Positions 45,502 to 54,428 of a stretch of 57,977 bases of DNA are shown here, piece by piece. The translations under genes were made by a program, and so were the position numbers. Within the stretch, counting starts at the first letter, position 1. Each line of letters opens with the position of its first letter. The notes under the pieces are model-generated. The model did not search any database. It had not been told where the DNA came from and worked only from the letters and a program-made list of their open reading frames with translations. Source of the stretch: Crocosphaera watsonii WH 8501 (GTDB taxonomy: Bacteria > Cyanobacteriota > Cyanobacteriia > Cyanobacteriales > Microcystaceae). Location: contig NZ_AADV02000004.1 in NCBI RefSeq assembly GCF_000167195.1, forward strand, positions 1 through 57,977, in the 5' to 3' direction.

Positions 45502-45695
45502 CGGCCCCGTGGCTTTGCTATAAATTGATTTCTTAGACACTCCTTTGGTTTCTCTCAATATCTCCAATCATCTGTAAGTTGGGAGTACCATCTATCCTTC
45601 TCTGTTTCACGGTGAGGATACATCTTCGTTGCCTTTTCTTTGATATGACGGCACGATATAGAGCAAAGGGGTAAGAGTGGGATGTTTGTGTTTAT
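45502..45695. other. Short non-coding stretch between intron and IS5-type element
   Basis: No gene is recognised. It is the 3' exon side of the intron and may be leftover island DNA. Confidence 0.4.
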
Positions 45696-47392
45696 TTAGG
45701 GTTTGCTGAAAAAGTTTCTCCAAAATTTATGCCACTTTTGACCAAGAATTTTCTGACAAATCAATAAGTTTTAGTACATAAAAATTGTTTAAAGTATAAT
45801 CAAAATTAATGAAAGGCGGTTTGATGAGTTCCCCTGTTCTATTATTAGTAAATAAGGACAAAAAAAGCGACAAAAACTGCCTCAGAAGTTTAGAAAGATT
45901 GACAACTAAAAATGTAATAGCAGTAGATGTAATGGAGGTTTCAGGGAGTTTTGTCATCACGAGATTTAGGCTAAATCTTCGTTTAGCTTGTCCAAACTTT
46001 CCCTCAATAGCATTACGGAAGCATTCATCGGAGTGGGCTTGTTTCTTTTCTTCTTCACTGACATTTTTCGGAGGTCTTCCTAACTTCGGACCACTGATTC
46101 TTATCCCTCTTTCCTTACACCAATTTCTGTTTTCCCTAGTTCGATAAATTTTATCTACATGGACGGATTCGGGATAATAGCCAAACGTTTCTTTATACTT
46201 TTCTACTTGTTCTTTTAAATGACAAGATTCATTGAAGTTTTCCCAACTTATTTTGTCTAGAAACACATAGTTATCTACACAGCTTACTGAGAGTTTAGCT
46301 CCAAACTCTATTGGTTTTCCTGCTTTTCCCCTCACTATTGGACGAATATGCGGTTGAGTTAAACTTACAATTCTTTGAGGAACACTCTGGGTCTTATTCT
46401 CCCACATTGACTGTTGTTGTTCATAAACTTTTTTGATAGTCTCTAGACAATTTTTCTGTCTTTTACTCAGATTTTCCAGGGAAGCCCCAGCTTGAATTAA
46501 GTCTTCTATATTTCCTAAATTTTTCTTAAGGTATTTTAACTGTTTCCCGATAGCTTTTCTTCTTTCTTGATAAGATACTTTTCGTTTTTTAGCTACTTTT
46601 AAGTATTCCTTTCTAGCAATTTTTCTAGAAGTTCTCGGCTTTTTTCTCAATTTTACTCTTAATGGTGTATAAAGATTATCTATTATTCTTTCTGTCTCAA
46701 TTCTGGCTTGATTTAATATGCCTAAATCCGTTGGGTATTTGATGTCTGCTGGCGCACAAGTCGCATCTAAAATTAGTTTACCTTTATTTTTTATTTTTTC
46801 TCCTTTTTCTTGGAGATAATCCTTTTTTTTTACTTCTTTATCACTCTTGTCTATTTCTCTTTTTACTATTTTTTTATTGATTTTGTTTATCAATTCTCCA
46901 TCAATTCTTTTCCTAAAATGAACTAGCATTGAAGATTCCAGTGGTGGCTCTTGTTGATAACAATTTAAACCTATAAAGTATTGTAGATAGGGATTTTCTC
47001 TAATCTGTTCTATAGTTTCTCTATCACTTGTTCCTAATTTTTCCTTAATAATTAATGTCCCTAATGCCATTCTAAATAGTTTGGCTGGCGCACCTTTTTC
47101 TGCTGAAAAAAGTTTAGCATATTCTTCCTCAAAATCATCCCAAGGTATCAACTCTGCCATGATTACCCAACGATTATTGGGGGACAATTTGCCCTCGAAA
47201 GGTAATTCAAATTTTTCTGGGGGCGGTAAAGGTTGCTCCTCTTTTCGATACATTTGTTCTTGACCAACAACTGGGAGGTGTTTCTACCAATTATAGCGGT
47301 TTGTAGCCGACAAAGCTGATCTTTTTTGCGATCGCGAATATGGGTGTAACCTTTTAAAGAATAGGGTTTTGCTTTTATTCAGCAAACCCTAA
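45696..47392 (-). mobile_element. IS5-type insertion sequence, complete copy
   Basis: The element is about 1.70 kb with terminal inverted repeats TTAGGGTTTGCTGAA at both ends (complement at 47378-47392). One long transposase gene fills it. The partial copy at 17463-18462 shares its left 1000 bp. No clear direct target repeat was found outside the termini. Confidence 0.88.
45727..47253 (-). CDS. IS5-type DDE transposase
   Basis: The 508-residue protein has an N-terminal InsH/DUF772-like region (LFRMALGTLIIKEKLG, PYLQYFIGLNCYQ), then catalytic Asp163 in LILDATCAPADIKYPTD, a long basic insertion, Asp367 in SVHVDKIYRTRENRNW and Glu417 in NAIEGKFGQAKRRF. It is intact from ATG to stop and probably active. 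Assignment to IS5 versus the related IS1182 group is not certain. Confidence 0.88.
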   Translation of the reverse strand: MYRKEEQPLPPPEKFELPFEGKLSPNNRWVIMAELIPWDDFEEEYAKLFSAEKGAPAKLFRMALGTLIIKEKLGTSDRETIEQIRENPYLQYFIGLNCYQQEPPLESSMLVHFRKRIDGELINKINKKIVKREIDKSDKEVKKKDYLQEKGEKIKNKGKLILDATCAPADIKYPTDLGILNQARIETERIIDNLYTPLRVKLRKKPRTSRKIARKEYLKVAKKRKVSYQERRKAIGKQLKYLKKNLGNIEDLIQAGASLENLSKRQKNCLETIKKVYEQQQSMWENKTQSVPQRIVSLTQPHIRPIVRGKAGKPIEFGAKLSVSCVDNYVFLDKISWENFNESCHLKEQVEKYKETFGYYPESVHVDKIYRTRENRNWCKERGIRISGPKLGRPPKNVSEEEKKQAHSDECFRNAIEGKFGQAKRRFSLNLVMTKLPETSITSTAITFLVVNLSKLLRQFLSLFLSLFTNNRTGELIKPPFINFDYTLNNFYVLKLIDLSENSWSKVA

Positions 47393-47393
47393 T

Positions 47394-47661
47394 TGGCTAT
47401 TTTTTATATCTGATGGAAATGGTAAACAAAAAGGTAAAACAGAGGATTGTATATTCAGATTAAAAACAGATAAGACTCCTATTCAAGATTTACCCCTTTT
47501 AAAATTACTTAAAAATTATCCCCCAAGTTAATAATTTAGAAGAAAGACATCAACTATTATCACCAATAATACAAGAAATTGCTGAAGATGTTAACAATGA
47601 TCCTGAATTAAATCTATTTTCTGAACTAGACGGTGAAGGATTAGACAATAATGACAATTAA
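47394..47661 (+). pseudogene. 3' fragment of an unidentified gene, frameshifted
   Basis: Directly after the IS end the frame reads WLFFISDGNGKQKGKTEDC through LPLLKLLKNYPPS and stops at 47529. The adjacent frame continues naturally as QVNNLEERHQLLSPIIQE through LFSELDGEGLDNNDN to 47661. A one-base shift at the C5 run (47520-47524) explains the break. Its N-terminus was removed at the IS5-type insertion. I do not recognise the family. Confidence 0.6.
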
Positions 47662-47709
47662 TCCTAAAAGACATTAGATTATTTATCGGATCCCTAGTTA
47701 AGAGTCTAT

Positions 47710-48273
47710 TTAAAATACTTCAGAAACTTTTAATTCTAGTTCTTGAAACATAGGAGATTGAATCAAACCATTTTTACTAAAATTACCAACTTCTTGGTAA
47801 CTATCTCCTTTCAATTCTAAGACTAAAATACTTTGTGCTTGAGGATCAATAATCCAATATTCGGGAACAGAACAATCTTGGTATTGTATTCTTTTGGCAA
47901 TATAATCTCTTTCCCTTTGAATGTCACCAGGACTAACCACTTCAATCACTAATAAAGGAGGGGACATAAACAGACGAATAGTATTCCTTTTTGAGAGTTG
48001 TTGTATATGTTCTTCTCGAATAATAGTTAAGTCAGGATAGCGGTTTTTGGGTTCCCCTCTCACTTCTAATTCTAACCCATGACCCCTAACCCTACGATGT
48101 CCTACCAAAGAAGCAAATTTAAGAAAAAGAAAATTAGCAATTTCTATATTTAAACCTGATTCTGGAGGCATTTCAATCAATTCTCCATTGAATAATTCAT
48201 AGAGTTTTTCTGAATTATCGTCATATTCTAAATACTCTTCAAATGTTTGAAAACGAGTTTTAGTGGTTAACAT
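47710..48273 (-). CDS. Uma2-family (DUF820) putative nuclease
   Basis: The 187-residue protein starts at ATG 48273 (MLTTKTRFQTFEEYLEYD). Reading from further upstream would translate the tRNA gene and is rejected. It has the PD-(D/E)XK-like core of Uma2: RYPDLTIIRE, LLVIEVVSPGD with the acidic residue, RDYIAKRIQYQ with the Lys, and PEYWIIDPQ. These are very abundant in cyanobacteria and their role is uncertain. It directly follows tRNA-Leu on the same strand. Confidence 0.88.
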   Translation of the reverse strand: MLTTKTRFQTFEEYLEYDDNSEKLYELFNGELIEMPPESGLNIEIANFLFLKFASLVGHRRVRGHGLELEVRGEPKNRYPDLTIIREEHIQQLSKRNTIRLFMSPPLLVIEVVSPGDIQRERDYIAKRIQYQDCSVPEYWIIDPQAQSILVLELKGDSYQEVGNFSKNGLIQSPMFQELELKVSEVF

Positions 48274-48290
48274 TTTGTAAGAGGAGTTAA

Positions 48291-48372
48291 TGGGCAGAGG
48301 GGGACTCGAACCCCCATGACCGAAGCCGCCACATTTTGAGTGTGGTGCGTCTACCAATTTCGCCATCCGCCC
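48291..48372 (-). tRNA. trnL-CAA: tRNA-Leu (anticodon CAA)
   Basis: On the minus strand the sequence folds as a class II tRNA: acceptor GGGCGGA/TCTGCCC, D arm with TTGGTAGACGC, anticodon loop CTCAAAA with CAA, a short variable arm TGGCGGCTTCGGTCAT, and T loop GTTCGAGTCC. The discriminator is A and CCA is not encoded. Its first ~22 bases are also the last codons and stop of the M48 peptidase gene. Confidence 0.95.
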
Positions 48373-49227
48373 TTAGTCGTTGCCTTCTGATTATACTCTG
48401 TTTTGCCTGTTTCTAACAAGTGGTGATAATCTTGGGAACTGGCCCAGCGATCGATCTCTTTAGCCCGCAAAACAGGCACAGGGTGGGTCAATTGTTCAGT
48501 TTGAGCCTGTTTTAACATTTCTCCTAAAACAGTGTTGCTCATGGCTTCGTAATGCCTCGCCTGTTCAATAAATGCCTCTAGGTTCAACTGGGGGGCAATA
48601 GTAGGGGAACCGCCAGCCAATTTCATTAAAATAGACATGACAACTTTGGGATCTTGTGCCACCAATAAAGCCGCGCGATCGCAACTAAACTCAGCACAGC
48701 GTACCCATTGTAACATTTGCGCTTGTAAAGATTGGGCGAGGGCTGCCCCCCAGTTGGGTAATAAACTCGCACCCAAGACCATCATATTAGCCAAAGTCAG
48801 GTAAACCCCGTGTTCACATTTGAGGTGTCCCAACTCGTGGGCCATCACCCCTTGTATTTCCTCTGGGGTCAACATTTCCACCAAAGAGGTATGCAGCACC
48901 ATAAAAGGTTTTTTCCCTTGCATAGCGAAGGTGTAGGCGTTAGGTACAGGGTTTTGTTGTAAATAGAGTTGTGGGGGTTCGAGATCGATAATACGACACG
49001 CTTCCACTAATAATTTATGAAGATGGGGTAATTGTTTTTCACTGACTAACACCGAGGAAGCAATGTTATTGAGATAGAAAAACTGTTCCGCCACCGAACC
49101 CAGTAGACTCCTCACAATCATATCTAAGCCAGGGAGTTGTTTTAACGTTGTGGTGGCTTCTAAATCTAAAGGATGACGAAAATCGTCGGCTTTTAAGCCT
49201 ATTAACTGGGGTTTTTGTCAATTGCAT
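48351..49227 (-). pseudogene. M48-family metallopeptidase, N-terminal frame break
   Basis: The body (256 residues from ATG 49121) carries the zinc motif VMAHELGHLKCEHG and the downstream helix AEFSCDRAALLVAQ with the third ligand Glu or Asp. A natural N-terminus, PQLIGLKADDFRHPLDLEAT then LKQLPGLD, lies upstream in frame, but its ATG (49227: MQLTK) is one base out of frame at the A5/C4 run near 49213. ATG 49227 is two bases after the TPR gene stop, supporting it as the true start. The C-terminus (TTKGGWRNW) is read from tRNA-Leu DNA. It is either a slightly damaged gene or one with a sequencing error. Confidence 0.7.
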
Positions 49228-49229
49228 TG

Positions 49230-49655
49230 TTATTCAGGGGATACTAACCATTTTTTCACACGCTCCAGACTTTTCCAGCCTGGTTTACGGCTTAATCCAT
49301 CTTCGATGTTTTCCATGATATCGTTACGGATATCTTCATCAAGGGAGATTAATTGTTGGGCCGCTTCGATGTGATCCCGCACTCCTTTTGCGCCGGTGTC
49401 TAACATAGCTAGAGCCAAGTTAATTCGGGCTTGGGGCGGTCTACTATCGATTTTAACGCTTTTTCTGGCTGCTTTGAGAGCCGACTCTGGTTTATCTGCT
49501 AAGAGGTATAACCAAGCTAAACAGGCCCAAGCGGTGGGGTTTTTGGGGGAGCGATCGCAAATTTCTTTGAAATAAGGGATTAAAGTATCAATAGATTCCC
49601 CTTCTTTATAACGTTCTAACCCTTGCTCAAAGGCGTTTTCAACAGTTTCAGTCAT
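49230..49655 (-). CDS. TPR-like protein
   Basis: The 141-residue protein from MTETVENAFEQGLERYKEG has two or three tetratricopeptide-like helix pairs (PTAWACLAWLYLLADKPESA, QARINLALAMLDTG) and a Trp-containing tail (RKPGWKSLERVKKWLVSPE). It is likely an adaptor. The gene ends two bases before the M48 peptidase ATG, so they form a coupled operon. A longer start at 49688 is possible. Confidence 0.75.
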   Translation of the reverse strand: MTETVENAFEQGLERYKEGESIDTLIPYFKEICDRSPKNPTAWACLAWLYLLADKPESALKAARKSVKIDSRPPQARINLALAMLDTGAKGVRDHIEAAQQLISLDEDIRNDIMENIEDGLSRKPGWKSLERVKKWLVSPE

Positions 49656-49841
49656 TTTTAGCGATGAAATTAATACAGAATGGGACATAAAGCCTATTTC
49701 TGCCCCGATTACTTACCTAAAATAACACGGGAGCATGAAAGCCATCATCTATAGCGCGATGGATGAAATGCTTACGAATTGGTTTTAACCAATTATATCT
49801 TATTTTGCACACTTGTGTAAGATATGTGTTAGTATGTGTCT

Positions 49842-51035
49842 ATGGCTATTTTAATTCTGACACTTAAACTTCCTTTTTATCGGTTAAACCAATGCAAAGC
49901 GCAAGAGTTTGACCGATTAACTGAGTTGAACACGGGTATTGCTAATCAGTTATTAGAAGTACCTAAAACGGATAGAAGAAAATACACCAGTAAAGATTTC
50001 AACCATGTTGAGATTGGGTCAGGTTGGATTAATCAAACTATCCGCAATAGTTGTGCTGCAACTAAAGTAAAAAAGTTTAAATGTTTGCCACTTGAAGTTA
50101 ACAATCAAGGATGGAGAATTGAGAAAAAAGGTGATACTTATTCAGTGGCTTTCTCAATTATTAGAGGAGTTAAAAAACGCATTCCTTTAGCTATTCACCA
50201 ATCTAATCATACTAATACTTTAGATAAAGTCATAGCAAAAGAAGCTAAAAAGCGGTGCGACCCCGGCGATTCGCAATCGCCTAGGGAATGCGCACCAAGA
50301 AAAGGCAGTCTTAAACTATGGAAATCGAAGAAAAATATCTGGTATGTTTTGTTGTCAGTGTCAATGGATGTTCCTGATGCTGAACCAGTAAAAAACTGGA
50401 TTGGAGTAGATAGAGGGCAAAACCAGATTGCTGTTGCTAGTTTGCCTAGTGGATTTGGTAAGTTTTGGAATGGTGGTCAAATCAAACATTTAAGAAGACG
50501 CTATCAAAAACTTAGAAAACAACTCCAAAAAGCCAATAAACGCAAAGTAATTAAACGGTTAGAATCAAAAGAAAGACGAATTATTACCTATATTAACCAT
50601 TGCATTTCTAAACAGTTAGTTCAGTTTGCTAAAGACTATGGCATGGGATTAAGGTTTGAAGATTTATTTAATATTAGACAAACTTCAAAGCAATCCAGAA
50701 AAGTTAGGTCTGACGCTGAAAATAATCGCCATACTTGGTCATATTTTCAGTTGGAAACGCTAACTCGTTATAAAGCTATCAAAAATGGTGTACCTTTTGA
50801 ATTAATACCAGCACCTTATACTTCTAAATCTGACCATCGCAACGGTGTGATTGGGAAAAGAAATGGACATTGGTTCCGAGGTTTTGACGGTTATCAATGT
50901 AATAGCGATTGGAATGCTAGTCAAAATATAGGTCAATGGTTAGGGTTTTCATGTCCTTTAGACCTTAAGAAAACTGTATTTGTAATGGATGCAGACGGTT
51001 TAAAGGATGGGGTCAATGGGAGTCCCCTGAACTAG
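49842..51035 (+). CDS. tnpB: TnpB-like protein with degenerate zinc finger
   Basis: The 397-residue TnpB relative keeps the first RuvC motif WIGVDRGQNQIAVAS (Asp), GLRFEDLFNI (Glu) and CNSDWNASQNIGQW (last Asp). The finger cysteines are mostly gone: TSKSDHRNG replaces the first CxxC, and only one Cys of the second pair remains. A 43-bp palindromic segment at 50254-50296 is translated in frame (RCDPGDSQSPRECAPR) between the N-terminal and RuvC parts. Whether it still cuts DNA is unclear. ATG 49842 is chosen over the GTG two codons upstream. Confidence 0.8.
   Translation: MAILILTLKLPFYRLNQCKAQEFDRLTELNTGIANQLLEVPKTDRRKYTSKDFNHVEIGSGWINQTIRNSCAATKVKKFKCLPLEVNNQGWRIEKKGDTYSVAFSIIRGVKKRIPLAIHQSNHTNTLDKVIAKEAKKRCDPGDSQSPRECAPRKGSLKLWKSKKNIWYVLLSVSMDVPDAEPVKNWIGVDRGQNQIAVASLPSGFGKFWNGGQIKHLRRRYQKLRKQLQKANKRKVIKRLESKERRIITYINHCISKQLVQFAKDYGMGLRFEDLFNIRQTSKQSRKVRSDAENNRHTWSYFQLETLTRYKAIKNGVPFELIPAPYTSKSDHRNGVIGKRNGHWFRGFDGYQCNSDWNASQNIGQWLGFSCPLDLKKTVFVMDADGLKDGVNGSPLN
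50254..50296. repeat. 43-bp palindromic repeat inserted in frame in tnpB
   Basis: The outer arms are GGTGCG and CGCACC and the centre GGCGATT-CGC-AATCGCC is a perfect palindrome. G+C content is far above the surrounding gene. Adding about 45 bp keeps the frame open, and the encoded peptide has no counterpart in TnpB proteins. It looks like a small mobile palindromic unit. Confidence 0.7.
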
Positions 51036-51041
51036 AGTAAT

Positions 51042-51074
51042 GTCTAATCAGGTGGATTTATCCCCTGATTAGAC
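51042..51074 (+). terminator. Perfect hairpin after tnpB (terminator or guide-RNA structure)
   Basis: GTCTAATCAGG and CCTGATTAGAC form an 11-bp stem with an 11-base loop, six bases after the tnpB stop. No U-run follows, so it may be part of the element's right-end RNA rather than a Rho-independent terminator. Confidence 0.5.
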
Positions 51075-51135
51075 AACCTCTAGAATCCCTGCGGTTTTAA
51101 CCCAGGGAGTCTCAAGATACAATATATTTCGTGGA

Positions 51136-51492
51136 TTAAACACCAAAGGACTTACCACAGCCACAAGTTTGGTTGGCGTTGGGGTTAGTAAATTCAAAAC
51201 CACCCCCAATCATGGCGTTACTATAATCTAGGACGAGGCCGTAGAGATAAAGAAGACTTTTGCGATCGCAAACAATTTTGAAGCCATCATAATCATAGAC
51301 TTCATCTTGTTCACCAATATTACTAACGTCTTCAAAGTCCATAATATAGGACATTCCGGAACATCCTCCCTGACGAACCCCAACACGCAAGCAGAGGTCT
51401 TTTCCTTCTTGTTCCCTTAACATGAGAACTTGCTTGAGGGCTGTTTCAGTCAGTTGAATTCCTTTTGTGGGGGTTTGAGTGGCTTGTGTCAT
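51136..51492 (-). CDS. A-type iron-sulfur carrier (IscA/SufA-like)
   Basis: The 118-residue protein from [20 protein letters not shown] has the three conserved cysteines of the family, [16 protein letters not shown] and the C-terminal TCGCGKSF, in standard spacing. It carries Fe-S clusters or iron to apoproteins, including photosystem I and ferredoxin-type clients. AAGGAG lies 12 bases before ATG 51492. A second, more divergent A-type protein is encoded at 54911. Confidence 0.9.
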   Translation of the reverse strand: MTQATQTPTKGIQLTETALKQVLMLREQEGKDLCLRVGVRQGGCSGMSYIMDFEDVSNIGEQDEVYDYDGFKIVCDRKSLLYLYGLVLDYSNAMIGGGFEFTNPNANQTCGCGKSFGV

Positions 51493-51672
51493 CGGTAATG
51501 GTGACTCCTTGAGGGCTAGAATGATTTTCAAACTTTTTCTATTCTAGAATAACCTTAGCCTTGTTAACCTCTTATTTAAAGAATTATTACTTTATATCCT
51601 TAATCTATACTTACCATAGATTTACCTTTTAGTCAAACCAAAGCAACATCTATTCAATTATTAATTAAATAA

Positions 51673-52857
51673 ATGAAAAAAGAAATTTTATTTATGAGTA
51701 ACGGCCATGGAGAGGACTTAAATGCTAGTTTAATTCTCCAAGAGTTGCCAAAAATTGCCCCCTAACATAAACATTACAGGAATGCCTTTTGGTTGGGGGA
51801 AGGAAATACTTATCGTTCTCTTAATTTACCTTTGATCGGGCAGCCCAAAAGTTTACCTTCTGGGGGCATTTTTTATATGAATCCCCTGACTTTATTAAAG
51901 GATGTCAGTGCCGGATTGATTGGTTTCACTTTATATCAAATTCGTACCCTTCTTAAATACTGTTCTCGCTATGATTTAATTGTTGCTGTTGGGGACATTT
52001 TTCCTGTTACCATGGCCTACATAACTAATCGTCCTTTTGTAGCTTTTCTTGTGTCTACTTCTAGTTATTATGAAGGTAAATTAAATCTACCTTGGTTAAC
52101 CCGTTTGTGTTTGCGATCGCCTCGTTGTTTAGCTATTTTTACTAGAGATGCTTTTACGGCAGAAGATTTACAGCAACAAGGATTTAAACAAGCTTCTTTT
52201 TTAGGCTATCCCATCATGGATATTTTAACCCCGACGGAAAAAAATTTACATCTTGATGATAATATCCCCACCATCGCTTTATTACCGGGAAGTCGTATTC
52301 CTGAAGCTCTTAATAATTTAGAATTATTGTTAAAAGTATGCGAATCTCTAGCTAGTTTAGAAAAAGTACAATTTCGGGTTGCTTTAGTTAAAGCCATACA
52401 AGAAAATGAGCTAGAAATTTTAGCTAAAAATTTAGGATGGCAATATCAATCTTGTGGTATTTTAATCAAAAAACAAGAAGAAAATACCATTAGAGTTGAA
52501 TGTTATTATCAAGCATTTTCTGATATTATTAATCATTGTGATCTAGCTTTGGGTATGGCAGGAACTGCTGTAGAACAAGTTGTAGGTTTAGGGAAACCAG
52601 TGATTCAATTACCAGGAAAAGGTCCACAGTTTACATACCCTTTTGCCGAAGCACAAATGAGACTATTAGGAATATCGGTTAAAACTATGGGAAAAAGTTA
52701 TAAAAATTCTGACATTTTTATTGCAACTGCAAAAACAATTCAATCTATTTTACAAGATCAAGATTATTTAGAAAAATGTCGTAAAAATGGAGAAGAAAGA
52801 GTCGGGAAACCAGGAGGATCTCTCAATATTGCTCAGGCGATCGCAAATTTACTTTAA
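51673..52857 (+). pseudogene. Lipid-A-disaccharide synthase-like glycosyltransferase, double frame change
   Basis: ATG 51673 gives MKKEILFMSNGHGEDLNASL through PKIAP, then TAA 51763. The next natural residues (NINITGMP) are in the +1 frame, and the original frame resumes at GEGNTYRSLNLPLIG (51796). Two compensating indels, at C5 (51758-51762) and in the T4/G5 region (~51787-51797), would restore one ~395-residue protein. The remaining 350 residues are LpxB-like: IALLPGSRIPEA, LALGMAGTAVEQVVGLGKPV, LPGKGPQFTYPFAEAQ. These cyanobacterial LpxB relatives are separate from true LpxB and their substrate is not established. Confidence 0.75.
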
Positions 52858-52928
52858 ACATTTTTAGCAACTTTAACCTCCAAACTGTTATACTATAAGG
52901 GAAATTTTTAATTCTCAGTGATTAAGCC

Positions 52929-53411
52929 ATGAGTGAAACATCTAACCCAACAACAGGAACCTTAAAAGAAAGAATCAGTGAGGGTATCAAAACAGCGATG
53001 AAAGCTAGGGATAAAATTCGTCTAGAAACTATTAGAAGTATTAAAAAAGTTATTGTAGAAAAAGAAACCGAAGTACGTCCCAAAGGACAAGATCAATTAA
53101 CTCCTGAACAGGAATTAGAGTTATTAGCACAACAAGCTAAACAAAGGAGAGATTCTATTGAACAATACCGTAAAGGTGGTAGAGATGATTTAGCTGATAA
53201 AGAAGCTCAAGAATTAGCAATTATAGAAACCTATTTACCGGCTCAACTTTCTCCTGAAGAAATAGAAGCTATTATCGATAAAATCATAGAATCTGTGGGA
53301 GCAAGTTCCCCGAAAGATATGGGTAAAGTTATGGGTCCAGCTATGAAAGAACTTAAAGGTAAAGCTGATGGTAAACAAGTTCAAGAAATAGTTAAAGCTA
53401 AACTAGGTTAA
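52929..53411 (+). CDS. yqeY: GatB/YqeY domain protein
   Basis: The 160-residue protein is a complete YqeY: LKERISEGIKTAMKARDK, LETIRSIKKVIVEKE, QQAKQRRDSIEQYRKGGRDD, YLPAQLSPEEIEAIIDKII and MGKVMGPAMKELKGKADG. The family shares the tRNA-binding tail domain of GatB amidotransferase, but its own function is not settled. It follows the lpxB-like gene by 71 bp on the same strand. Confidence 0.93.
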   Translation: MSETSNPTTGTLKERISEGIKTAMKARDKIRLETIRSIKKVIVEKETEVRPKGQDQLTPEQELELLAQQAKQRRDSIEQYRKGGRDDLADKEAQELAIIETYLPAQLSPEEIEAIIDKIIESVGASSPKDMGKVMGPAMKELKGKADGKQVQEIVKAKLG

Positions 53412-53505
53412 CTTGTTTAATTTCAAGAATAATTAACGATTAATAATGAATAATCCCTAAATAATTCATTATTAAATCTATTATTTTTTAAAGAGAATAC
53501 TAGAG

Positions 53506-53955
53506 ATGAAAATAGAAACTCTTGACTTAAACACACTCTACGAACAGGAATATGATCAATGGTTGGAGGAAACAGTAAAAATTTTAAAAAATCGTCAATT
53601 AGACCAATTAGATTATGATAATTTAATTGAGGAATTAGAAACATTGAGACGTTCTGAAAAAAATGCGGTAAAAAGTTTACTTTTACAGGTGATTATTCAT
53701 CTTTTATTGCTCCAATTTTGGACAGAAGAAAAAGAAAGAAACTCTAACCATTGGTCAGCAGAAATTATAACTTTTCGAGTTCAGTTAGAAGATCGCTTAA
53801 CAACTAATCTTAGAAATTATTTAAGGAGTGAATTAGACAAAATTTATCAAAATGCTTGTTTAATTGTCAATAAAAAAGTACAGTTAACTAATTTACCCGA
53901 TAGATGTCCTTATTCTTTAGAAGAATTATTACAAAAAGATTGGTTTCCAGAATAG
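53506..53955 (+). CDS. DUF29 family protein
   Basis: The 149-residue protein has the DUF29 pattern: LYEQEYDQWLEETVKILKNR, DYDNLIEELETLRRSEKNAV, LLLQVIIHLLLLQFW, then a second helical half ending CPYSLEELLQKDWFPE. DUF29 proteins are abundant, often duplicated, in cyanobacteria, and function is unknown. Small A+T-rich inverted repeats fill the 94 bp upstream (ATAATGAATAAT against ATTCATTAT). Confidence 0.9.
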   Translation: MKIETLDLNTLYEQEYDQWLEETVKILKNRQLDQLDYDNLIEELETLRRSEKNAVKSLLLQVIIHLLLLQFWTEEKERNSNHWSAEIITFRVQLEDRLTTNLRNYLRSELDKIYQNACLIVNKKVQLTNLPDRCPYSLEELLQKDWFPE

Positions 53956-54083
53956 ATATTTTAAGTTAATTTATGGCATTTTTGGACTTATGAGGTACAC
54001 CATACTGGACTTTCTCAACTAAAATGAGGCAATAGGAATGTGAGCATCTTGCTCACTAGCTGCAAAAATAGCAAGAATACTGT

Positions 54084-54428
54084 TTAATTTTCCTCCAAAA
54101 TTTGCATAATTTTCTGTTCAAGGTGAGGAATTTCATTAATAACAGCATCCCAAACAATGTCATAGTCAACACCAAAATAATTATGGATTAATTTATCTCG
54201 CATTCCTGCTATCTTTCGCCATTCAATTTCTGGATAATCAGTCCGAAAATTAGGGGGTAACTGTTTGACAGCTTCTCCAATAATTTCAAGACTTCTAACC
54301 CAAGCTCGTTTTAAGGTTTGATCATTGATAAAATCTTTCTTATTTAAACCTTGAGAGGTTGTAATTAAGTAATTAGTTTCATCAAGAATATGTCTTAAAT
54401 AATCACTCGAAGATGGGGACATATTCAA
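54084..54428 (-). CDS. hepT: HepT-like toxin (DUF86)
   Basis: The 114-residue protein carries the HEPN ribonuclease motif R-x4-H-x-Y as MRDKLIHNYFGVDYDIVW, and the usual helix WVRSLEIIGEAVKQLP. Together with the overlapping nucleotidyltransferase upstream it forms a MntA/HepT toxin-antitoxin pair. In this class the antitoxin AMPylates the toxin tyrosine. ATG 54428 or 54422 can initiate, both inside the upstream gene, indicating translational coupling. Confidence 0.88.
   Translation of the reverse strand: MNMSPSSSDYLRHILDETNYLITTSQGLNKKDFINDQTLKRAWVRSLEIIGEAVKQLPPNFRTDYPEIEWRKIAGMRDKLIHNYFGVDYDIVWDAVINEIPHLEQKIMQILEEN

Larger units (their letters stand above)
49777..51107 (+). mobile_element. 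IS200/IS605-type tnpB element (no tnpA)
   Basis: The left side has a perfect hairpin, AATTGGTT-TT-AACCAATT (49777-49794), then ATCTTA/TAAGAT. The right side has a perfect 11-bp stem at 51042-51074 and a second hairpin, CCCTG/CAGGG (51087-51107), of the kind seen at right ends next to TnpB guide RNA. Only tnpB lies between. Boundaries are approximate. Confidence 0.65.

Noticed and set aside
48274-48366. Extended N-terminus of the Uma2 protein (MAKLVDAPHSKCGG...)
   Set aside because: It is a translation of tRNA-Leu. A proper start is at ATG 48273 after the tRNA.
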